NCBI RefSeq assembly: GCF_000189635.1 | Contig: NW_002476369.1 | Coordinates: forward strand, 125,407-189,406 | Origin: Tetrahymena thermophila SB210 | Lineage: Eukaryota > Ciliophora > Oligohymenophorea > Hymenostomatida > Tetrahymenidae | Length of the DNA stretch: 64,000 nt | Direction of reading: 5' to 3' | Part shown: positions 26,516 to 37,850 of the stretch, one piece after another | Layout of the letters: each line of letters starts with the position of its first letter | Position numbering within the stretch: the first letter of the stretch is position 1 | Notes under the pieces: generated by a model | Told to the model about the DNA's origin: nothing | What the model saw: only the letters and a program-made list of their open reading frames with translations | Databases searched by the model: none | Position numbers and translations under genes: made by a program

Positions 26516-26869
26516 TTTTCGTATTTGGTTTAATACATAGGAAAGTTAGTTTTTTTTTGAGAAGTATTTGTTTGAGCACATTTGCTGCAGAGTTTTTAAT
26601 TTTGTTTCTTCACTCCTCTTCAATTTAACTTATCCTTGTATTTCCTTTTTGATCTTTTTGATGGTAGTTTTAGGATTTTTAGGACTGTTGCTAAGAGCAA
26701 AAGGGGTGAAGGTGATTAATAGGAAATCAATATTGGTATCTTGTCTCCATTCGAATATGTATTTTTGTAAACTAAGTCTGAAAATATCTTATCTGATGCT
26801 ACTTACACACCTATCATACATTTCTGGATCAATTAAGTTTATTAATTCACTATCATATATTAAAAAGTG
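26466..26869 (-). other. Possible coding remnant or exon, unassigned
   Basis: Open on the minus strand from the TGA complement at 26870-26872. The translation (Met at 26821, then YDRCVSSIRQDIFRLSLQKY) has a normal mix of charged and hydrophobic residues. The plus-strand reading of the same DNA is abnormally Phe/Leu-rich. The frame runs on through the GATA tract, which is unlikely in a functional protein. With TGA as sole stop, an open frame of about 130 codons is weak evidence in this AT-rich DNA. It may be a decayed gene or an exon of an unrecovered gene. Confidence 0.3.
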
Positions 26870-27204
26870 TCAATTAGAGGCAAAAAAAATATATTTTTCT
26901 TTTTTGCAAGCTATTAATGGATAAATTCTACCTTTTGGTTTTATTTAAGTTAATCTAACATTCCTGAGAGCATTTTACCATCATTTTGTGAATTTATTGA
27001 ATTTATTACACTCAGCATCCAGATTTATTTAGTATGAGGGAACTAACTCATGCATATTTTGTGATATTTTGACATTTATGTCCAAAGAAGGATAAAAAAA
27101 CACTCACTATAATTCTGATCCAGAAATTGCATTTATTTCCCTTATAAAAATAGATAGGCTAATATAATAATTAAGAGAAAATAAAAGTGTTTTATTTTTT
27201 GAAC

Positions 27205-27343
27205 TTAATTAGAATATTTAAACCTAGTAAGAATATTTAAACCTAATGATAATATTTAACCTAATAAGAATATTTAAACCTAATAAGAATATTTAAACCT
27301 AATTAGAATATTTAAACCTAATTAGAATATTTAAACCTAATTT
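27205..27343. repeat. 19-bp tandem repeat, about 7-8 copies
   Basis: Near-perfect repetition of 'agaatatttaaacctaat' with small variants, ending abruptly at a T-run and a short GC-richer 'ccgccaggga'. It lies directly upstream of the first papain-like gene copy. A degenerate 'gaacctaattcaatattta' near 33090-33112 suggests the seed was present in the ancestral duplicated unit. Confidence 0.9.
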
Positions 27344-27420
27344 TTTTTCCGCCAGGGAGTAATTAGAATTTTATATCCTTACTTTCCTTGAAATTTTTTT
27401 ATTTTATTATTTTCATAATA

Positions 27421-27541
27421 TAATAATTAAATAAATTTTAAAATCCAATCCTTCCTATCTAATCTAAGTAAGAGGTGTGGCTTTATTTTTTTAAAGATAT
27501 CTAAATTTACAAAAAGATTTTACTAGTAAGATAACAAGATT
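27421..27541 (+). promoter_or_regulatory. Conserved 5' flank of papain-like copy 1
   Basis: Shares with 30006-30134 and 33725-33853 an ordered set of blocks: 'ctatctaatctaagta', a 'gtgggc'-like block, 'tctttatttttctaaa' and 'acaaaaag' just before the ATG. This copy is the most diverged of the three. Position and conservation suggest promoter plus 5' UTR; no binding factor is known. Confidence 0.4.
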
Positions 27542-28099
27542 ATGGGAAACTCCTCGTCGTAAAATACTAGCTCATCTGGGTTACGAAACTCTTAAGTTGC
27601 ATAAAACAATTAAAATTAATCTAATAACTTAGAAACAAAAATTAACTAAGTAAAAGCTTTATTTGCAAATTTTAGGGTTCAAACAGTTTTTATTGCATCA
27701 AGATAAATTAGTAATGAAGGTAATCCTTTCCATCATCATGGACTTGTGTGTGTTGGTGAGTAAAGATAGAAAATAATACTAGAGATATTCTAAGAAGGAT
27801 TTAGTGCTGGTCTTTATATTGAAGAAATTTTTATCTAAACAAATTACTCCCATGATTTTAGTGAAAATATAGAGTTTTACTCAATTTTAGAAAAGGCTAT
27901 TTAATTAACGCGTGATAAATATAATTTAGCTTTTAATAATTGTCAAAATTTTGCTGCAGATTTATATAAGGAGCTAACTGGAAATGAGGGACCTATAAAT
28001 CAATCAAAAATAGCAAGTTTTTTTATGGTATCTTCGTCATCTTCTATAGTAGGTTCAGCAGTTAGTTCAAAGGTGAGTGGTGGTTAACGTTAAAATTGA
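27542..28099 (+). CDS. LRAT/PPPDE-like papain-fold protein with myristoylation motif, copy 1, 185 aa
   Basis: ATG 27542 to TGA 28097-28099, with TAA/TAG as Gln. The N-terminus MGNSSS fits the N-myristoylation consensus (Gly2, Ser6) and is followed by a Ser/Asn/Gln-rich spacer to about residue 35. The core then runs FRVQTVFIASR, FHHHGLV (His64-66), a beta-rich middle with LEIF and GLYIEE, and YNLAFNNCQNFAADLYKELTG (split here: YNLAFNNC, then QNFAADLYKELTG) with Cys134. A His in 'HHGL' before a Cys in 'NNCQ.FA..L...L' is the order seen in permuted papain-like folds (PPPDE, LRAT/HRASLS, NlpC-type), suggesting a thiol peptidase or acyltransferase. The Ser-rich C-tail is unique to this copy. Enzyme class cannot be decided from sequence. 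Confidence 0.72.
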
Positions 28100-30005
28100 A
28101 AGTTTTGTTTCTCTCTCTCTCCCTCCTTCTCCTCAAATTTGTATATTTAAAATGTATTTGAGGTCTTTGCACAACATTATAAAATAAAAAAAATTAAAAA
28201 GTATTAAATATTATTTATTGTATTTTATAAACTTTAATTTTACTATTTGTGCTATGGCAAGTAATTAATAAAATATCTTTGTTTTTTTTTAAGACAGCAG
28301 AATGATTTATTGATTAATTATTTACTTATTTATTTATTGACCAGTCCAAATAAATCTGGTAGAAAACCAATAATTAAGAAAATTAAATAATAATTACAGT
28401 AAAATGATAATATGTTGCTTTGTAAAAGCTAGTTTTGTTCGTTTGTACTTAATTTGTTTTTTATTATTAAAAAATAAACTGATATAGTTTGAATGTAAAT
28501 TGATTTCTTATCGAGATACGTATTTCTCTTTCAAATGCAAGTAATTTATCATTAACTATTATTATTATTACTTGTCCAATAGGTAGTATAAACATAATGC
28601 ATGTGAACATTGTAGAATAGGGTAATTAAAAATAACAGTTTATAAAATCTTATAACATATATCAAAATAAGTGGAAAAGTATCTATTATTATAAAAAGGT
28701 AATTAAAACAAACTTAAATGATTTTAAATAACAGTAAATTACATTTTATGATTTAACTAGACCTAAATAACATTGAAAATGTTGCACTTTAAAGAGTTTA
28801 ATGGAACTATATCTCTCTCTCAACCTATAGACCTAATTTGAGGAAAGTATGGGATATTACTCGAAATGATATGTAGTTTCAAAATATGGTATTTAAATAA
28901 TGATATGGATTAGTTGGATTGAAAGTGGTTAAAAATGATATTTTATAATAATTTGAGGTAAAACCAATTGAAATAAAAACTTTCAAATTTATTAAATGGG
29001 TTGTTTGTTGATTGAATCTATTGGATTTGGTTCATAAATTAGTTGCGTTGTAAATGTTACCAATGGCAATAAAGAGGAGAGGAAATGCTATTTAATTTAG
29101 ATTTTTTTAATTTATAAACACATATGCCTAATTTAATAACACCTATATCAATTACTTAGTAAGAACACCAATAAATTTTATAAAATTAAACAAGTTATTT
29201 GTCCTAATTGATGCACTGGCAGTTCTAAAATTAGAGAAGCAGATTTGTTTGCATATAATTTTTATTTATTTTCCTCCTCAATCATTCTTTTATATATAAA
29301 TTAAAATTTATAATGCGATAACATTTACTTATTTTTTGCTTATTTACTACTTTTACTTTCTTTTAAAAGCATCAAAATTTTTACTTCTTTTTATTTCACT
29401 TCAGCAAGGAGTTCAAAATATTCAAAAAAAAAGTTATTTAGGCAAAGACTGCCTTCTATGAATTTTCTTATATTTGTTTGTTTATTTTTATTTTGATCAA
29501 AAAAATAAGAATTCAAATTAATAGGTATATCCTAAAAGAGAATTAATTAAAATTAGCAAAGGAATTTGAAATGAACTAAATGTAATATCCACTAATTGAA
29601 ATATTAGTTATATTCAATTTTTTAATTTGAGAATGAATTTCATCTATTTTTTTTGGTATTTAAGCCTTTTTTTATTATTTTTATAATAAAATTTATAATT
29701 TTAAATTACATTATTTATTTATTTTTTTATCATAGTTTATTATTAATTATAATATTTCATATATTTTTAATTTCTTTTTATTAAAGTTGAAATCAAATAA
29801 AATTTAATTAATTAATTTTCTAGAATCTTTTAAAAATAAATTCCATTAATATTACTCTGTGCGAAAGGGGTTTAAATTATAAATAAGATTTACAAATAAT
29901 ACAAATAATTCATATACCTATTTGCAGTAAACAAACTTTGAATATTTTCTTTTTTTAATGATAACAAATAATTTATTAGCAGCAATTACCTTCAAAATAT
30001 AATTT
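28100..30005 (+). repeat. Duplicated non-coding flank, unit 1
   Basis: Non-coding, but matches in order much of 30600-32110 and 34440-35960. Landmarks are 'ctctctctctccctcct', 'tagtccaaataaat', 'tcaaaataagtggaaaagta', 'ggattgaaagtggtta', 'ttactacttttactttcttt' and 'ttcaaaatattcaaaa'. About 1.6 kb is shared, so the duplicated unit is much bigger than the 0.5-kb gene. Confidence 0.85.
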
Positions 30006-30134
30006 AATTAAATTAAATAAACTTAAAATCTAATCTTTCTTACCTAATCTAAGTAGTGTGGGCAAGCTTGTTGATCTTTATTTTTCTAAAAATATCTAAA
30101 TTACCTTCTTGGCGGTTTATTTCCATCCAAAAGC
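30006..30134 (+). promoter_or_regulatory. Conserved 5' flank of papain-like copy 2
   Basis: Contains 'taatctttcttacctaatct', 'agtgtgggcaagcttgtt' and 'tctttatttttctaaa', nearly identical to 33725-33813. Probable promoter/5' UTR by position. The sequence after the last block no longer carries the MGNSSS start present in copies 1 and 3. Confidence 0.45.
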
Positions 30135-30539
30135 ATGAAAAGATCTAATAATAACAAAAAAGAAAATCTTAAAAAATTAAAAGCTACATTTTAGAATTTT
30201 TAGCTTAAATAAGTTTTTATTGTAGAAAGACTAATTGAGGGCTTTATTGGCAAAATTCTTGGTTTCTGTCATCTTGGAATTGTTTTTGTTGGCTAGTAAG
30301 GATAGAAAATAATGCTAGAAAAGTTTGATGAGGGATTTTACATAGGCATTTATATTGAAAATACTTATGAAAAAACACATTACAACTATTCTTTTAATAA
30401 AAGTACTTAGTTTCACCATGTTTTAGAATTAGCAAATCATTCCTTGTTTAGTCAATACAATTTTATGTTTAATAACTGTCAAACATTTGCTAAGAATTTA
30501 TATCAGAGACTAAAATAGGAGGACAAAAGTTATTAATGA
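30135..30539 (+). CDS. Papain-like family, copy 2, short form without myristoylation motif, 134 aa
   Basis: ATG 30135 to TGA 30537-30539. The core aligns with copies 1 and 3: ATFQNFQLKQVFIVER, CHLGIVFVG (His46; only one His remains of the HHH run), KIMLEKF, GIYIEN, FHHVLELA and YNFMFNNCQTFAKNLYQ (Cys115). The 35-55-residue myristoylated low-complexity N-terminus is replaced by a short basic start (MKRSNNNKK), and the C-terminus ends soon after the Cys motif. Both candidate catalytic residues are kept and the frame is intact, so it may be a soluble, active paralogue. Expression is not shown by the sequence. Confidence 0.65.
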
Positions 30540-33413
30540 GGTAATAAACTTGAGATTAGTGTCTTTGACAATTTCAATTTCTAAAAATTTATGATAACTT
30601 CTTTCTCTCTCTTCCTTCCTCTACTCAAATTTGTAAATTTAAATGTATTTAATGCCTTTGCACTTAATTATAAATATGATAAAAAACTCATTTAATATAT
30701 AAACTTTCATTTTATTCTCTGTGGTAAGATAAATAATCAATAAAATAAAATATCTTCTTTATTTTCTTCCAGACAATAATAGACCATTTTATTTATTTAT
30801 TTACTAGATAGTCCTAATAAATATTGTAGTAAACAAATAATAAAGAAAATTATTTAAACTATATAATAATCATATTAAAGTGATAATACGTTTAGTAAAA
30901 GTTGGTGTTGTTCATTTGTACTTAATTTATTTATTATTTTTATATAAACTGATATAAATTGAATGAAAATTGACTTCTTAGAGAGTTACATACATATTTC
31001 TCATTCAAATTCAAGTAATTCATTATTTACTATCATTATTATTACTTATCCGATAGGCAATCTATACACAATGCATGTGAACATTAAATTGATGGGCAAT
31101 TAAAAATGATAAATAGCTTGTCAAATCTTATGACATATATCAAAATAAGAGGAAAAGTATCTATGGTTATAAAAAGTAATTTAAAACAAACTATAATGAT
31201 TTTTAATTAGCAGTAAATTGAATTTTATGATTTAAGTAGACTTAAATAAGGTTAAGTATGTAGCGATTAAAACAGTTGGATGGACTCTCTATGTCTCTCT
31301 CAACCAAGAGACTTAATTTGAGGTAAGTATAGGATATTACTCAAAATGAAATGATGTTTCAGAATATGATATTGAAGTAATGATATGTAAATTAGTTGGA
31401 TTGAAAGTGGTTAAACAGTAATATTTTATATTAATTTAGGGTACTTTCATACAAATACATGAAATGCAAGTAAAAATAAACAACTTCAAATATAATAAAA
31501 TTGGATGTTGATTTAATTTATTGGATTGCATTCATAAACTAGTTGCATTTTAAATACTACCAACAACAGTAAATAAGAAAGGAAACTTTAGTTAATTTAG
31601 ATTTTTTTAATCTATAAACATATTTGCCTAATTTAATAACGCTTATATCAATTACTTTGTAAGATCACCAATAGATTTTGTTAAATTAAACTATTTATTT
31701 GGCTCCTCCAAATTGGTGTACTACTCTAAAAGCAGAGAAAAATATTTGCAAATAATTTTTATTTATTTATTTACCTCCTCAGTTAAAATCATAATTTTAT
31801 ATAAAAATATAAATTTATAATATTACTTTCCTTATTATTTATTTATTGAATGTTTACTACTTTTACTTTCTTTTAAAAGCGCCTATATTTTTACTTCTTC
31901 TGATATCAATTCAGACATCAAGAAGGTCAAAATATTCAAAATAAAAACTAATTAGATAAATACATGTTCAGACTGCATTCTATCAATTTTCTTTTATTTG
32001 TTTGCTTATTCAAATTTTGAAATAAACTAAATCTTATATCCATTAATTAATTTTAATCAAACTTACTTTTAATTTTATAATTTTATAATGAATTTCATCT
32101 ATAAATTATCATTTAAAAAGATTTCACATAATCCCCAATTAATTTAAATAAATACAGACAACCAAATTTGCGTGTATGATTGTTTCTCATCCATGTATGA
32201 TTGACTGATTGATCAACCATATTGAAATTTAATGAATTATTCTAATATAAACAAGAAATTGAGCAATAATTAAAAAGTGTTAATTAATATATAAGAGACA
32301 GTTTATGTAAAAGATTAAATAATTAGGTTAGCTTAAAATAAAGAAATTCATTGAATAATACGTGTAAATTTGTAAAAATAGGTTTATATTCTACTGAGTT
32401 CGCATTCTTATTATCCTTTATATATTGTACTCAGCATGTAAATTGATTTATTTTGAGTGTATTCATTCATGTATTTTGTTATACTTTGAATTTGATGCCT
32501 AAAGAAGGATAAACATTTATCATTACTTTGATCCAGAAATAGTATTTCCCTTATAAATAATAGGAAGGATTAAAATACAAATAAAATAAAAGTTTTTTAC
32601 TTGAACCTAATTTGGATAATAAAAAGCTTTTAATTTAATTAAAATAGGCATTACTAAATTTTAAAGAAAAAATTTTACTTTATTACAAAAGAAAGACCAA
32701 TAATTTTATGATAAAAGATGATAACCTTTGTTAAGATTATTTATTTATTTTTATGATTCGAAATATATTATTTCAAAGCTATTAACTCGTAGCCATAATA
32801 AATATCCAAAAATTATTTATTTTTTTAGTTCACTTTCTCTATTCTGATCAATAGATAACTATTTAATAAAACAAAGGTGAAAATTATCATTAAATATACA
32901 AACTATTTTTTGAAAAAATAGGAATAGAATTATATTTTATTAACAAGGGATTTATTGTATAATATATCAAATTAATGCTTAAAGAAGGATAAGCAGGGAT
33001 TAATCATAAATCCGATACAGAAATTATATTTCCCTTATAAAAATATGTAAATTAATAATAATATTAGTTAAATAAATTTATTTTATTAGAACCTAATTCA
33101 ATATTTAATAAAACTCTTTTAATTTTAATAAAATAAAATAGACATTATTAAATTTTAAAATAAAAGTGTTATTTATTACAAAAAGAAATATTATTTTAAG
33201 ATATTGAGACTATAGCTTTTGTTAAGATTATTTATTTATTTTTAATGATACAATCTATATTTATAAGCTATTCGCTTTTTAGACTCAATAAATAATAAAA
33301 AATTATTTATTTTTTTTAATTCACTTTTTCTATTCTAATCAAAAAACCAAGAACTATATTTTATTTTTCTGAAAATTTACTAAATTAAAATAGTGGATGG
33401 AAAGTCACCCGCT

Positions 33414-33441
33414 GTCTATCTATCTATCTATCTATCTATCT
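33414..33441. repeat. (CTAT)n microsatellite
   Basis: Seven CTAT units. This is the complement of the GATA tracts elsewhere in the window. Confidence 0.9.
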
Positions 33442-33551
33442 CCTAATTGTCAAGTATATACTTATATATGTTCTATTTATTTAACATAGATGTTTCAAAT
33501 AAAGTAACAATAGCTTTTTTATATATTTTGACCTTTTTAATTTTTGGGCAA

Positions 33552-33617
33552 TTTTTATTTGGGCAAAAAAGATACTTAGGGAATGCCTTAATTAATGAGC
33601 ATTTACAGTATATTGTA
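33552..33617. repeat. Dispersed repeat, copy B
   Basis: Nearly identical to 1931-1992. Here it lies in a plus-strand frame open from about 33447 to 33635, which contains RYLGNALINEHLQYIV. Copy A has the same sequence broken by a 4-8 base insertion, so if this was coding, copy A is out of frame. Confidence 0.8.
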
Positions 33618-33724
33618 AATAAAATATGCAAATAATACTATTTGATATGTAAACAAATTTAGAATAGTTTGCTCTTTTTGATGATAGCAAATAATAAAGA
33701 GCACAAATTACCTTCAAAATATAA

Positions 33725-33853
33725 TTAAATTAAATAAATTTAAAATCAAATCTTTCTTACCTAATCTGAGTAGAGTGGGCAAGCTTGTTAATCTTTATTT
33801 TTCTAAACTTAACTAAATTCACAAAAAGGTTTGACAAGAAAAATAACAAAAAT
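33725..33853 (+). promoter_or_regulatory. Conserved 5' flank of papain-like copy 3
   Basis: Near-identical to the copy 2 flank ('caaatctttcttacctaatct' variant, 'agagtgggcaagcttgtt', 'tctttatttttctaaa') and ends in 'acaaaaag' plus 'ttgacaagaa' as in copy 1. Probable promoter and 5' UTR. Confidence 0.45.
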
Positions 33854-34447
33854 ATGGGAAATTCCTCTAGTAGTAGTACTTCCTCATCTGGCAAAGAAAA
33901 CAACTAAGAAAACATCGAAGAAAACATCGAAGAAAACAAAGAAGAAAACAACGAAAACAACTAAGAAAACAACGAAAACAACTAAGAAAACAACGAAGAA
34001 ACAGAGCTTAACAAAATAAAAGCTAAATTTTAGAATTTTTTGGTTAAAGAAGTTTTTGTTGCTTCAAGACCACTTTAAGGCGAAAATAATCCTTTCCATC
34101 ATCATGGACTTGTTTGTCTTGACGAGCAAGGAAAAAAAATAATAGTTGAGAGATTTAATACTCCTGGATTCAGTGCTGAGCTTTATGATGAAAGTGTTTT
34201 TCAATAAACATCTTACTGCTGTACTTTTAACCAAAATATTTAGTTTTACGATATTTTGGAAATGGCATATAACTTGTCGCTTCCTGATTACAATTTATTT
34301 TTGAATAACTGTCAAAACTTTGCTGCTGATTTATATAAGTAGCTAACTGGTAAAGATGGACCTATGAACGAAGTAACAAAAGTGGCTATTATATCTGTGG
34401 CGGCTTTTAAAGAGCTATTAAAATAAACTCTTTAAGATAAAAAATGA
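33854..34447 (+). CDS. Papain-like family, copy 3, with E/N-rich spacer, 197 aa
   Basis: ATG 33854 to TGA 34445-34447. The N-terminus MGNSSSSST fits the myristoylation consensus. Residues 14-50 are a low-complexity spacer of ENNQ/ENIEE repeats, made by a 12-15-bp repeat ('gaagaaaac' / 'aacaactaa'). Core: VFVASRP, FHHHGLV (His82-84), KIIVERF, FYDILEMAY, NLFLNNCQNFAADLYKQLTG (Cys153). The C-tail is about 30 residues, mildly hydrophobic then basic. A plausible model is a lipid-anchored membrane-surface hydrolase or acyltransferase of the LRAT/PPPDE type. The +1 frame over the spacer gives an artefactual Lys/Thr repeat and is not a gene. Confidence 0.75.
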
Positions 34448-36186
34448 TTTGAGGCCTTTGCACAAAATTATAAATATGATATAAAAAACTAAAAAGAATT
34501 AAATACTCTTTATTGTATTATACAAACTTTTATATTATTTATTTGTGATATGGCAAGTAATAAAATAAAATAAAATATCTTCGTTTTTTTCTTCCTGACA
34601 CCAGAATGATTTATTGATTGATTTATTTATTTATTTATTTATTGGTCAGCCTAAATAAATCTGGTCGGTCTGGTAGAAAGTCAATAATAAAGAAATTTAT
34701 TTAAACGATATAATAATGGCATGATAAATAATACATTTCGTAAAAGTTGGTGTTGTTAATTTGTAGTTAATTTCTTTATTATTTTTATATAAACGTATAA
34801 ATAGAATAAAAATAGAGTTTTTCTCATTCAAAATGCAAGTAATTCATCATTTACTATCATTATTATTACTTGCCTTGCTCGATAGATAGTCTGTCTATAC
34901 ACATCGAAGTAATTGGCAATTCAAAATAATAAATTGCTTATCAAATCTTATGACATTTCTATCAAAATAAGTGGAAAAGTATCTATGTTAAAATAAGGTA
35001 TTTAGAGCAAACAGATCTTATAGAGGAAATTATTGGACATATCTAGAAATTAAATATAGTTTCAAGATATGATATTGAAACAATGATATTAAATTAGTTG
35101 ACAGTGATTAAAAAGTCATATTTTATATTAATTTGGAGGTGCTTTTATACTCTTACAAGCATGTAAACTAATCACTTTCAAATATAATTTAATTAGTTGT
35201 TGATAGAATCTATTGGATTGCCTTCATAAACTAGTTGCATTGTAAATGCTACCAGGGACAATAATGAGGAGTGAAAAATTTTAGTTAATTTAAATTTTTT
35301 TAATCTATTAACAAATATATCTAATTTGATAACACCTGAGTCAATACTTTTTATTTAAACAAATAAATTTCGTAAAATTAAACTAGCTATTTGGTTCCTC
35401 CAAAAAATAATGTCCTCCTCTACAATTAGAGAAGCTTTGTTTGCATATTATTTATATTTATTTATCTCCTAAATTAAAATCATTCTTTTATATAAAAATA
35501 TAAATTTATAAAGTTACTTTCCATAATATTTATTTATTGCACATTTACTACTTTTACTTTCTTTTAAAAGCTTCTATGTTTTACTTTTTCTTATTTAATT
35601 TCAGACATCAAGAAATTCAAAAAACAAAAAAAAGTTAATTAGGCAATGGTATGCTCAGCATTTCTTCTATGAATTCTTTTATTTGTTTGTTTATTTATTT
35701 ATTTATAGATAAAATAAGAATTCAAACCGCCAGATTTTAAGAGAGAATTAATTAAGATATGCAAAAGAATTTGAAATAAACTTTTTTAATACCCACTAAT
35801 TTAAATCTTACTTACATTCAATTAATTAATTAAGACATGCAAAGGAATTTGAAATTTGTTTAGTCTAGTATTCACTAATTGGAATCTTACTTATATTAAA
35901 TTTTTTTAATTTGGAATCAATTTCATCTATCACTTGTCATCTAAAAAGATTTTGCTTAATCCCTAATTTAAAAACTAGATGCAATTAAATTAAACGCAGC
36001 AGTATTAATTTTTCTCTTTCTGGGCTAATTTTATTTCTGAGGCATTAATGATTCATTAAATTTTTCCATGAATTTTAGTGGTTGTCAACTTTGAATTAAA
36101 TTTGAAGTTTTTAAATTATTCTTCAGCTTAGGTAGTTATTTATTTTATTGGTTATTTTTCCTTTTAGGTTTTCTTAGAAATTTTTT
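34448..36186 (+). repeat. Duplicated non-coding flank, unit 3
   Basis: 34440-35960 aligns with units 1 and 2, though shorter through several deletions. It has a local 'ttaattaagacatgcaaa' / 'ttgaaat' duplication near 35744-35860. 35960-36186 is unique AT-rich sequence. Confidence 0.75.
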
Positions 36187-36726
36187 ATGGTTTTATTTCT
36201 CTTCTGCGATATTTCTGCTATAAATTTCTTTTTTAAAAAGAAAGAAATACCTTCAAATAAAAGAAAGAGCATGCAGATAAACATCGAAAAAATAGGCTAC
36301 TAGATAGAAAAATGGCACGAGTATCTTAATAACTACAAGCCAAGGACATGGATTTTAAAAGCATGTATTTCGATAGCAAATTAACCAGATTAATTGAATT
36401 TAATAAACGATGATACTGAATTGGATGAATATTAATTAGCCTTCAAGAAACTGATTTACTCTCTGAAAAAAAATGCTGCAAAAAAATTTACAAGTTCTAA
36501 AATTGGTTTTTTTGAAAATGTAACATGCATATTAAATGTGCTTGAAGCAATTATGACGAGGGTAATAAATACATTGTAACTCATTTTACTTTTTTGCATA
36601 TTTGAATGCTTACAATTTATTTAATTTGATATGAGGAAAATGTTTTCAATAACTTATTCTTTAAGAAGTGTGGAAAAATGGTAGATGAGTATGTATACTT
36701 GGGTCATTGGCAATAAGTAAGTATGA
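36187..36726 (+). CDS. Hypothetical protein or first exon, 179 aa
   Basis: ATG 36187 is followed by an open frame to TGA 36724-36726, TAA/TAG as Gln. Residues 1-16 are hydrophobic (MVLFLFCDISAINFFF), then a Lys-rich region and an amphipathic stretch with WHEYLNNYKPRTWILKACIS and FKKLIYSLKKNAAKKF. The best protein-like part ends near 36562 at IMTR followed by 'gtaata', which could be a splice donor. The rest to 36726 may be intron read-through. A link to the downstream LRR exons was tested, but the phase (0) does not match theirs (2). No recognised domain. Confidence 0.5.
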
Positions 36727-36749
36727 ATATATTATATGAAAAAACTAAA

Positions 36750-36915
36750 GATGAAATTACAAAAATACAAATTCAAATATATTATTGTGATATATATACG
36801 AAAATTTGATGTAAAATAAATTTTTTAAATGATTTTTTTTCGAATAATGAAGTAAGTAAACAGGATATATGTATGTATGAATAAAATACGCAAAATTTTG
36901 AAATAGGTTATGGGT
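36750..36915. repeat. Dispersed repeat pair, copy 2 (partner 26290-26515)
   Basis: Carries the blocks listed for the partner but without a GATA expansion. Confidence 0.75.
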
Positions 36916-37059
36916 TACTACTAACTAGAATTTTTTCAAATATATATGACTAACTAACTTAACTGTCCATCTCTAATTCTACTATATTTTTAAGTATATG
37001 TTTTAACTACAAATATTAAGATTAAATAATTAATATCAATTTAATTTTTTTGTGATATC

Positions 37060-37850
37060 TATTAATAAAGCATAATTTATAAATTAATATTTGATAATTC
37101 ATTATTATATATTATTTGTTCTTTTTATCGATTTAAATATATTTAAATAATTTCCATAGATTGATTGCTATTCAATATTTTTGAAAAAAAAAAATAAATG
37201 ATATAATAGATTAAAAAATATGACTAATTAGAAGAAGTAATTATCAATTTTTATAATAATATCCTTTAAATTTATATAAATTAATAAAAAAGTTTTTAAA
37301 CTCTTCACTTTTATCTCATTAGGTTCTCCATATTGATCTAAAGTAGATCCTATTTATAAATATTATTATTATAAATATTTTTAAATATTTAAATTTCTAT
37401 TTATTTAATTTAATAGTTTTTCTAATAGAAATTCTCATAATTATTCCTTCGTTGATTTTTATTAAAACAAACATTTTTAAACTATCTTAACTTAATTTTC
37501 ATTTCAATTTTTAATTATTTATTACTCATATTTTATTACTTGATATTTTTTCTTCATTTTTATAATTAATTTTTACACTTAATAAAAACAGTTTATTTTT
37601 TTTGGATTGTAAAACTTAATTTATTTGATTTATTTTCCTTTTTATTTTTATTATGCTTGCTTTTTTTTTCATTCTTTGTTAATCTTATTTTTTCTTGTTT
37701 TTTTCCTTCAAATTAACTATTAAATTATATTTTGTTCTTCAATATTTAAAAAGTGACAATTAAATTGGTAATGAAGAAGCATTAGGCTTAGGTTCTGCTT
37801 TAGCAAATTGCATTAATCTCTCAAATTTAACACTTGTACTTAGGTAAGAA
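37060..37850 (+). repeat. Segmental duplication, left copy (partner ~38975-39680)
   Basis: Landmarks 'attaatatttgataatt', 'aagaagtaattat', 'ataatatcctttaaattta' and 'ttattaaaacaaacattttt' appear in the same order from 38990 to 39400. Each copy ends in an LRR exon (37754-37843 and 39580-39669), so an intron-plus-exon segment was duplicated. Confidence 0.85.

Larger units (their letters stand above)
30540..33724 (+). repeat. Duplicated non-coding flank, unit 2, plus degenerate inner copies
   Basis: 30600-32110 matches units 1 and 3. From about 32430 to 33110 there are two further partial copies of the 27040-27180 block: 'gcctaaagaaggataaac', 'gatccagaaatagtatttcc' and 'cttataaata', then 'gcttaaagaaggataagc', 'gatacagaaattatatttcc' and 'cttataaaaa'. 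The block therefore exists three times. No gene is recognised. Confidence 0.75.

Noticed and set aside
26373..26579. Minus-strand frame with Tyr-Leu-Ser-Ile repeats
   Set aside because: Translation of the GATA microsatellite.
26568..26924. Plus-strand Phe/Leu-rich ORF of 118 aa resembling a membrane protein
   Set aside because: Composition is that of the reverse complement of Lys/Asn-rich sequence; the minus-strand reading is more protein-like.
33831..34019. Lys/Thr-repeat protein on the plus strand
   Set aside because: Wrong-frame reading of the E/N-rich spacer in papain-like copy 3, whose own frame is complete and conserved.
36187..36562. First exon of the LRR cluster at 37.7 kb
   Set aside because: Its candidate donor leaves phase 0, while all LRR exons need phase 2, and no linking exon was found.
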